From positions 1 to 61,509 of the forward strand of contig ONWA01000003.1 in NCBI GenBank assembly GCA_900321425.1: a DNA stretch of 61,509 nucleotides, given 5' to 3'. The position numbers and the translations under genes are program-made. The stretch is from an uncultured Prevotellaceae bacterium. GTDB lineage: Bacteria; Bacteroidota; Bacteroidia; Bacteroidales; Bacteroidaceae. Below the pieces are notes generated by a model. It had not been told where the DNA came from, made no database searches, and saw only the letters and a program-made list of their open reading frames with translations. Below are positions 56,176 to 61,509 of the stretch, in pieces; the stretch's first letter is position 1, and each line of letters starts with the position of its first letter.

Positions 56176-57372
56176 ATGAAAATATCTATTTACTCATTAA
56201 CGTCAGAGCTCCATGACGAGCAGTCTGTCAGCCATGTCACCCAAGAGTTCCTACATAGTCTCCAACTCACCTACGATTGGAAAGGAAATCATTATTCCGA
56301 CTATGGAAAGACTGGACTTGACCTCATTTATGTCCGTACGGGTGGCACAGAAGGTATCTTTAAGAAACTACTTCCTACATTGCAACAACAGTCCTCACAA
56401 CCGTTCTACCTACTCACATCGGGAAAGAGCAATTCTTTGGCGGCTTCCATGGAAATTCTTTCCTACCTGATACAGCACCATATCAAAGGAGAAATTCTCC
56501 ATGGCGCACCCGACTATATCACGGCACGTATCCAGCAACTTTTCAAGGCTGCACATGCAAGAAAACAGTTACAAGGCAGCCGTTTGGGAATCATCGGTCA
56601 ACCGTCTGACTGGCTGATCAGCAGTACGGTTGACAAGGATATCATCCGTCAGCAATTAGGTATAAACCTTATTGACATTCCCATAGAGGAGTTAGAAGAA
56701 ACCATCCAGTCCGTTAACGGACAGTCTTCTAAAGAGACTTCGCCTGTAGCGTCTATTCAGCGCGCGCTCCCTGATGCTGAACGTATCTATACGGCATTGA
56801 AAATACTTGTGGAAAGATACCGTTTACAAGGATTTACCCTACGATGTTTTGATCTACTAACTAGCATCAGAAACACTGGTTGTTTAGCGTTGGCAAGATT
56901 AAACGCTGAAGGCGTAGTAGCTGGTTGCGAAGGTGATATCCCTGCCATGCTGTCAATGACGATAGTACGATCATTATTGGGCATCTCAGGATTTCAGGCA
57001 AATCCAGCCCACATCAATCCCGAAACGGGCGAAATCCTGTTTGCTCACTGTACGATACCCCTCAATATGGTTGAGCGTTACGAACTGGATACCCATTTTG
57101 AGTCTGGTATCGGTGTAGGTATTCGTGGCTATATGAAAGAAGGACCTGTCACCATTTTCAAAGTGTCAGGTGATCTCTCGCATTCTTTCATTGCTGAAGG
57201 CGAACTCGTCCATAATCAAGCTAAACCAGATTTGTGCCGCACACAGCAAGTCATCCGATTATCAGAGAAGGATCAGGTTCATTATTTCCTGACACATCCT
57301 ATTGGCAACCATCACATTATTCTTCCTGGTCATCAAAAGGCATTGTTAGAGGAATTGTTGAAAACCCAATAA
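56176..57372 (+). CDS. L-fucose/L-arabinose isomerase-like protein
   Basis: 398 aa, no signal peptide. The N-terminal half has the alternating alpha/beta look of FucI/AraA N-domains (SGKSNSLAASMEILSYLIQH, GSRLGIIGQPSDWLISSTVD). The C-terminal half resembles the fucose isomerase C-domain: CEGDIPAMLSMTIVRSLLGI (metal-binding Glu/Asp block), NPAHINPETGEILFAHCTIP and HFLTHPIGNHHIIL-like (FLTHPIGNHHIILPGH). It may interconvert an aldose and a ketose. Bacteroidales homologues are usually left as hypothetical, and specificity is unknown. It is separated from the permease by 24 nt and may be the last gene of the aroQ run. Convergent with the pseudouridine synthase gene, which it abuts directly. Confidence 0.72.
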   Translation: MKISIYSLTSELHDEQSVSHVTQEFLHSLQLTYDWKGNHYSDYGKTGLDLIYVRTGGTEGIFKKLLPTLQQQSSQPFYLLTSGKSNSLAASMEILSYLIQHHIKGEILHGAPDYITARIQQLFKAAHARKQLQGSRLGIIGQPSDWLISSTVDKDIIRQQLGINLIDIPIEELEETIQSVNGQSSKETSPVASIQRALPDAERIYTALKILVERYRLQGFTLRCFDLLTSIRNTGCLALARLNAEGVVAGCEGDIPAMLSMTIVRSLLGISGFQANPAHINPETGEILFAHCTIPLNMVERYELDTHFESGIGVGIRGYMKEGPVTIFKVSGDLSHSFIAEGELVHNQAKPDLCRTQQVIRLSEKDQVHYFLTHPIGNHHIILPGHQKALLEELLKTQ

Positions 57373-58767
57373 TCAGAAGCCTTCTGCATAAAACTGGAGC
57401 CGTTTGTCATTTACAGGATGAGTAAACTCCAGATATTCGGCATGCAGATATAGACGATTGGCAGGGGTTCCATAAAGATGATCACCGACAATAGGTGCAT
57501 GAAGCCCATCGGGATGGGCACAATGCACACGCAACTGATGGGTACGTCCTGTATGGGGATAAAGTACTACGCGGGATTGCCCATCAAATACGGAGAGTAC
57601 TTCAAAGTCTGTGATGGCCTGTTTGCCATGTTCCATATCCACTACTTGATAAGGACGATTGAGAGGATCAGGACGCATTGGAAGAACGATAGTTCCTTTC
57701 TGATTGACAGGCACTCCCTCGACGATAGCGACATAACGTTTGACAACCGTATGCTCATAGAACTGCCTTTGCAAGTTCTGATGAGCATTCTTAGTCTTGG
57801 CAACGACAAGCAGTCCTGATGTTGCCATATCCAAACGATGGACAATCATGGGCTCCTCAGCATCAGGATAGCGTTCACGGAGGATGGAATAGACAGATGG
57901 TTGTTCACCCTTGCCAGGTATACTGAGCATCCCTGTTGGTTTATTGACGACAACCAACGACTCATCCTCGTAAACAGTCTCCAATAGCCCACTCATGGCA
58001 GACTCCATAGGATTCGCTTCGACATCGAGTCCCTTCAACATATGAGCAAGGATGGGTTTGCACTTCCCTTGACAAGCAGGATAATAATGCAAATGATGAC
58101 GGATCTCCCCCACTGGAGATGACTGTACGACAGGACGGGGTGTCTCCCACCAGAACTCAGCCATACAAAGGGGCTGTAGATGATGCTGATAGGCATATTG
58201 CAGAAGTTTGGGCGCACAACAATCACCAGATCCTCCTGGTGGCAAAGGGTATTTCTGTTGGATGCGAGGCGAAGAATGGTAGTCGCGCCAGATATCCACC
58301 AGGTCTTTTGTCTCGCCCAAAGCGTTCTCCATCCGATACTGACGAAACAACCACAATTGTAATTCCTCCGACATTCGTTTTCGTTGTCGTCTGAGAACAT
58401 CCAACTGACTGTCTTCAGCTTGTAACGACCTGATTTGCTGGCTGATGGCAGAAATCTGACGCTCCGTAATTTTGAAATGACCGTCAGGCTGCTGGGCATC
58501 GAAGACGGGCGGTACGAAATAGGACCAGTCGTTGCGTCCTTCCAATAGTCCGGAATAGGCGGCAAGGAAGGCGAGTCGGCCTTGTGTATCGCTCACCACC
58601 AGCACGCCAAACATCTTACTCTCACTGATGTGCATACCTGCAATCTCACGCTGCACCTCTGTGGCTGCCAACACACATAGAGGGTGAGGCTGATAACAGA
58701 AAGGGTACGTGAACTGCCGGGGCGGTGCTATCGTCGTCATTAAGGGGTGAATACACATGCCATCCAT
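57373..58767 (-). CDS. RluA-family pseudouridine synthase with large N-terminal extension
   Basis: 464 aa from ATG 58767 (MDGMCIHPLMTTIAPP); an upstream ATG at 58782 is excluded by the -7 box at 58780-58787. The C-terminal ~220 residues are the RluA catalytic domain: VVNKPTGMLSIPGKGEQPSV, IVHRLDMATSGLLVVAKT (HRLD with catalytic Asp), YVAIVEGVP and VLYPHTGRTHQLRVHCAH. The first ~240 residues are not an S4 domain: they have a helical, coiled-coil-like stretch (QISAISQQIRSLQAEDSQL) and a Cys-rich part (GDCCAPKLLQYA ... YYPACQGKCKPIL). It modifies uridines in rRNA or tRNA; the target site is unknown. Its end touches the isomerase-like gene. Confidence 0.9.
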   Translation of the reverse strand: MDGMCIHPLMTTIAPPRQFTYPFCYQPHPLCVLAATEVQREIAGMHISESKMFGVLVVSDTQGRLAFLAAYSGLLEGRNDWSYFVPPVFDAQQPDGHFKITERQISAISQQIRSLQAEDSQLDVLRRQRKRMSEELQLWLFRQYRMENALGETKDLVDIWRDYHSSPRIQQKYPLPPGGSGDCCAPKLLQYAYQHHLQPLCMAEFWWETPRPVVQSSPVGEIRHHLHYYPACQGKCKPILAHMLKGLDVEANPMESAMSGLLETVYEDESLVVVNKPTGMLSIPGKGEQPSVYSILRERYPDAEEPMIVHRLDMATSGLLVVAKTKNAHQNLQRQFYEHTVVKRYVAIVEGVPVNQKGTIVLPMRPDPLNRPYQVVDMEHGKQAITDFEVLSVFDGQSRVVLYPHTGRTHQLRVHCAHPDGLHAPIVGDHLYGTPANRLYLHAEYLEFTHPVNDKRLQFYAEGF

Positions 58768-58779
58768 CTTTTTCTCGCA

Positions 58780-58811
58780 CAAAAGTACAAAAAAGTCGTC
58801 AACTACCCAAA
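58780..58811 (-). promoter_or_regulatory. Promoter for RluA-type gene
   Basis: Minus strand TTTG (58811-58808), a 20-bp spacer and TACTTTTG (58787-58780); the ATG is 12 nt downstream. Confidence 0.78.
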
Positions 58812-58838
58812 CAATACCATCATTTTATGCGCCTAACG

Positions 58839-58870
58839 TTTGGCTATTCGGTGAAAAATGCGTACTTTTG
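58839..58870 (+). promoter_or_regulatory. Promoter for glycoside-hydrolase-like gene
   Basis: TTTG (58839-58842), a 20-bp spacer and TACTTTTG (58863-58870); the ATG is 33 nt downstream at 58904. Confidence 0.8.
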
Positions 58871-58903
58871 CCTACTGATTACTAACGACTATCATTAAAA
58901 CAA

Positions 58904-61509
58904 ATGAAGAGAACAGTTTGGATACTCATCGTGCTGTGTGCATGGACCACCATAGGAGCACAGCGTATCAACGTAGTTACACAGTCAGGGGCAAACAACC
59001 GTGAGCGCTTTGCTGCTGAGTATATACAGAAAAAACTGGTATCGATGGGGTATCAAGTGATCCTGACACAAAACGGGAAGAAGGCGAAGGCTGACCAGCG
59101 CATCATACTGTCGAATGCTGCACAGGGGGAGGCGGAAGGCTATCAGGTGAACAAGGACAAGAACGGTATCCATGTAACAGGCAACGATGGCAGCGGTGTC
59201 ATCTATGGCTGTGTCGACCTCGTGGAACAACTCAAATCTCAGCCGCTGAAGGATATCCAGTCCTTTGCCTCGAAGCCTCAGATGGTGATGCGTGGCACAT
59301 GTATTGGCCTACAGAAAACAGTCTACCTACCCGGACATCAGGTCTATGAATATCCCTATACGCCAGAGAACTTCCCTTGGTTCTACGACAAACAGCAATG
59401 GACGGAATATCTCGATATGCTGGTAGAGAACAAGATGAACTCCCTCTACCTGTGGAACGGTCACCCGTTTGCATCGCTCGTCAAACTGAAAGACTATCCC
59501 TTTGCACTTGAGGTCGATGAGGAAACCTTCAAGAAAAACGAGGAGATATTCTCGTTCCTGACCCACGAGGCTGACAAACGTGGCATCTGGATCATACAGA
59601 TGTTCTATAATATCATTCTCAGCAAACCCTTTGCCGACCATTACGGACTAAAGACGCAGGACCGTCATCGTCCCATCACACCCCTTATCAGCGACTATAC
59701 CCGTAAGTCGATAGCTGCCTTCATCGAACATTATCCCAACGTAGGCCTTCTAGTCTGCTTGGGTGAGGCCATGGCCACCATTGAAGATGATGTCAAATGG
59801 ATGAAGGAGACCATCATCCCAGGCATCAAGGATGGATTGAAGCAGTTAGAGACGAGAGGTGAACGATTGGAGAATAGCGCTGTCCCACCTGTGGTGTTAC
59901 GCTCGCACGACACCGATGGTCCGCTGGTATTGAAAGAGTCACTACCCCTCTACCCCAATATCTACACGATGTCGAAGTATACAGGCGAGAGTCTGACCAC
60001 CTATACACCTGGTGGACCGTGGGGAGAAACCCACCAGCAACTGGCTGCTGCGGCTCCTGTGCATATTGACAACGTACATATCCTCGCCAACCTCGAACCG
60101 TGGCGTTGGTCGAGTCCTGCATTTATCCAGAAGACCGTTCAGGCCATGCACCGTGTACACCACTCCAAGGGCTTACATCTCTATCCACAGGCCTCCTATT
60201 GGGATTGGCCATACACTGCCGATAAGCTACCTAATGGTGAGCGACTGAAACAACTCGACCGCGACTGGATGTGGTATCAGGCATGGGGGCGCTATGCGTG
60301 GAACGACCAGCGTGGGTACGACAAGACCTACTGGAAGCAACAACTTGCCGACTACTACGGCATTGACACCATCAGTGCCGGTCATGTGCTCAACGCCTAT
60401 GACGAGACTGGCGAGATTGCCCCCAAACTACTACGCCGATTTGGTATCACGGAAGGTAATCGTCAGACACTGCTCTTAGGAATGACGATGGGCGAACTGG
60501 TCAACCCATATAAATATACCATCTACCCAGGTTTCTATGAGAGTTGCGGTCCAGAGGGTGAAAAGCTCATTGAGTATATCGAGAAAGAATATAAAGGTCT
60601 GCCACATGTGGGTGAACTGCCTTTCGATATCGTTGACCAGTGTGTCAATCATGGAGACATCGCTCTTGTAGAGATGGGCGCTGCAGCAGCAAAACCGACC
60701 CGTCATGCCGAAGAGTATCAACGCGTCTGGAACGATATCCTCTGCTACGCCTCCTTCGCCAAAGCCTTCCAGTTGAAGGTACGTGCTGCTGCTGAGGTAC
60801 TACGATACAAATGGACGAAAGATATCGCTCATCTGGAGACGGCAGTCATCTGGCTAGAACAGAGTCTTAGTATCTGGTACGACCTGAGTCGCATGACAGA
60901 CCAGTGGTATCTCTATGCTAACTCGATGCAGACAGCGCAGCGCCGCATCCCTGTAGGTGGTGATGGTGGAAAGATGAAGACATGGAGTGAGTTGGCGGTT
61001 GTCTATCAGGCAGAGCTCGATGCCTTTAAGGAAAATATCGAAAAACTGAAACACCCTGTGGCACAGGACGACGTCAAGATCCTACCGGCGCAACCTGCCG
61101 AGGTCACCGTTCTCTCACCTCTCAACGCTCACCTCTTACCGCTTAAGAAAGGGGCCATCCTCTTTGAGAACCGCCCAGACACCCCCGTTGACAGTCTCGC
61201 TCCTGAGCTCGTCGGTCTACAGGCGCTCGTCCTCAACCGCGATACCACCCGCATTGTTGGTACTACCATCGAATATGAGAGTGCTAAACCCGTCAAACTC
61301 CTTGTGGGTCTTTTCAAGGACGATGATAATAAGTTTGCCAAAGCACCCAAACTCGAGATTGATGCCACTGGCAACGAATACGGACAGGCAGAGCCTATCC
61401 TCACCAATGCCATCAGCATCGTACAGATGCCTAAAGTAAATATCCACCAGTATAACCTACCTGCCGGTCGTAACACCATCCGTCTGCCAAAAGGCATCCT
61501 CATGGTGGC
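58904..61509 (+). CDS. Secreted glycoside hydrolase-like protein, 5' part
   Basis: The frame is open to the end of the window (868 codons), so the C-terminus is missing. Signal peptide MKRTVWILIVLCAWTTIGAQ. Residues ~20-130 resemble the small N-terminal alpha/beta domain of GH20/GH67-type enzymes (RFAAEYIQKKLVSMGYQVIL, GIHVTGNDGSGVIYGCVDLV). A TIM-barrel-like region follows, with WTEYLDMLVENKMNSLYLWN, GHPFASLVKL, VGLLVCLGEAMAT and PWRWSSPAFIQKTVQAMHRV. A later all-helical part (~600-700) and beta-rich end follow. It resembles proteins annotated as alpha-glucuronidase or galacturonidase-like, from memory only. Catalytic acids could be Glu in CLGEAMA and Asp/Glu in AYDETGE. Together with the PL1 lyase it hints at uronic-acid glycan use. 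Confidence 0.78.
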   Translation, partial: MKRTVWILIVLCAWTTIGAQRINVVTQSGANNRERFAAEYIQKKLVSMGYQVILTQNGKKAKADQRIILSNAAQGEAEGYQVNKDKNGIHVTGNDGSGVIYGCVDLVEQLKSQPLKDIQSFASKPQMVMRGTCIGLQKTVYLPGHQVYEYPYTPENFPWFYDKQQWTEYLDMLVENKMNSLYLWNGHPFASLVKLKDYPFALEVDEETFKKNEEIFSFLTHEADKRGIWIIQMFYNIILSKPFADHYGLKTQDRHRPITPLISDYTRKSIAAFIEHYPNVGLLVCLGEAMATIEDDVKWMKETIIPGIKDGLKQLETRGERLENSAVPPVVLRSHDTDGPLVLKESLPLYPNIYTMSKYTGESLTTYTPGGPWGETHQQLAAAAPVHIDNVHILANLEPWRWSSPAFIQKTVQAMHRVHHSKGLHLYPQASYWDWPYTADKLPNGERLKQLDRDWMWYQAWGRYAWNDQRGYDKTYWKQQLADYYGIDTISAGHVLNAYDETGEIAPKLLRRFGITEGNRQTLLLGMTMGELVNPYKYTIYPGFYESCGPEGEKLIEYIEKEYKGLPHVGELPFDIVDQCVNHGDIALVEMGAAAAKPTRHAEEYQRVWNDILCYASFAKAFQLKVRAAAEVLRYKWTKDIAHLETAVIWLEQSLSIWYDLSRMTDQWYLYANSMQTAQRRIPVGGDGGKMKTWSELAVVYQAELDAFKENIEKLKHPVAQDDVKILPAQPAEVTVLSPLNAHLLPLKKGAILFENRPDTPVDSLAPELVGLQALVLNRDTTRIVGTTIEYESAKPVKLLVGLFKDDDNKFAKAPKLEIDATGNEYGQAEPILTNAISIVQMPKVNIHQYNLPAGRNTIRLPKGILMV

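Overview
The window looks like a chromosomal segment from a Bacteroidales bacterium, most likely Prevotellaceae (Prevotella/Segatella-like). Three things point there. First, at least twenty intergenic sites match the Bacteroidetes primary-sigma promoter (TTTG, 19-20 bp, TAnnTTTG). Second, the families are typical of the phylum: Oar-type and OMP_b-brl_3 TonB-dependent receptors, SecDF fusion, DUF4271, DUF4294, DUF3737, DUF3836, C10 (streptopain-type) protease and M16 protease. Third, C-terminal tails of the type 'GVYIINGKKVVVR' are present. No plasmid, phage or insertion-sequence gene was seen.

Layout. 1-2454 (+): end of an envelope-sugar cluster (KdsB-like cytidylyltransferase, GT90, GT9 heptosyltransferase). 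2468-5692 (-): miaB and an MsbA-like ABC exporter. 5798-6703 (+): YitT-family membrane protein. 6710-11731 (-): tightly coupled five-gene LPS operon (waaA, lauroyl-type acyltransferase, GT4, GT2, pyruvyltransferase). 11865-13121 (+): metK. 13149-25187: envelope genes, with a HhH/beta-barrel protein, DUF4294, an OMP_b-brl_3 receptor behind a nucleoside kinase, an Na/Pi cotransporter and an Oar-like receptor. 25243-30808 (-): five-gene operon of DUF3836, DUF3737, PatB-type aminotransferase, PL1 pectate lyase and OPT transporter, bounded by a promoter and a 44-bp perfect palindromic terminator.

30945-38172 is the accessory-looking part. A tRNA-Arg(CCT) is followed by about 410 bp of non-coding DNA with four 22-bp tandem repeats and strong hairpins. 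Next comes a translationally coupled pair of large secreted proteins (modular C10 protease, MBG-repeat protein). Upstream of them lies a roughly 270-nt unit with its own promoter, several stem-loops and a terminator-like 3' end. I read this unit as a structured non-coding RNA or a regulatory leader; it is the best candidate in the window for something undescribed.

38193-58767 is mostly core: cytidylate-kinase-like protein, secDF, rhomboid plus EEP protein, HU, an SDR sugar dehydrogenase, tRNA-Gln(TTG), and tyrS with the operon M16 protease-DUF4271-hemD-rnpA-yidD. After that come divergent xerD/aroQ, then O-methyltransferase, rbfA, a LolE/FtsX permease, a sugar-isomerase-like protein and an RluA pseudouridine synthase with an unusual N-terminal half. 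From 58904 a large secreted glycoside-hydrolase-like protein runs off the right edge. Together with the PL1 lyase it suggests use of plant or uronic-acid-rich glycans.

Everything was read by eye. Family names rest on motif and length recognition, without database searches; promoters and terminators are sequence matches only.
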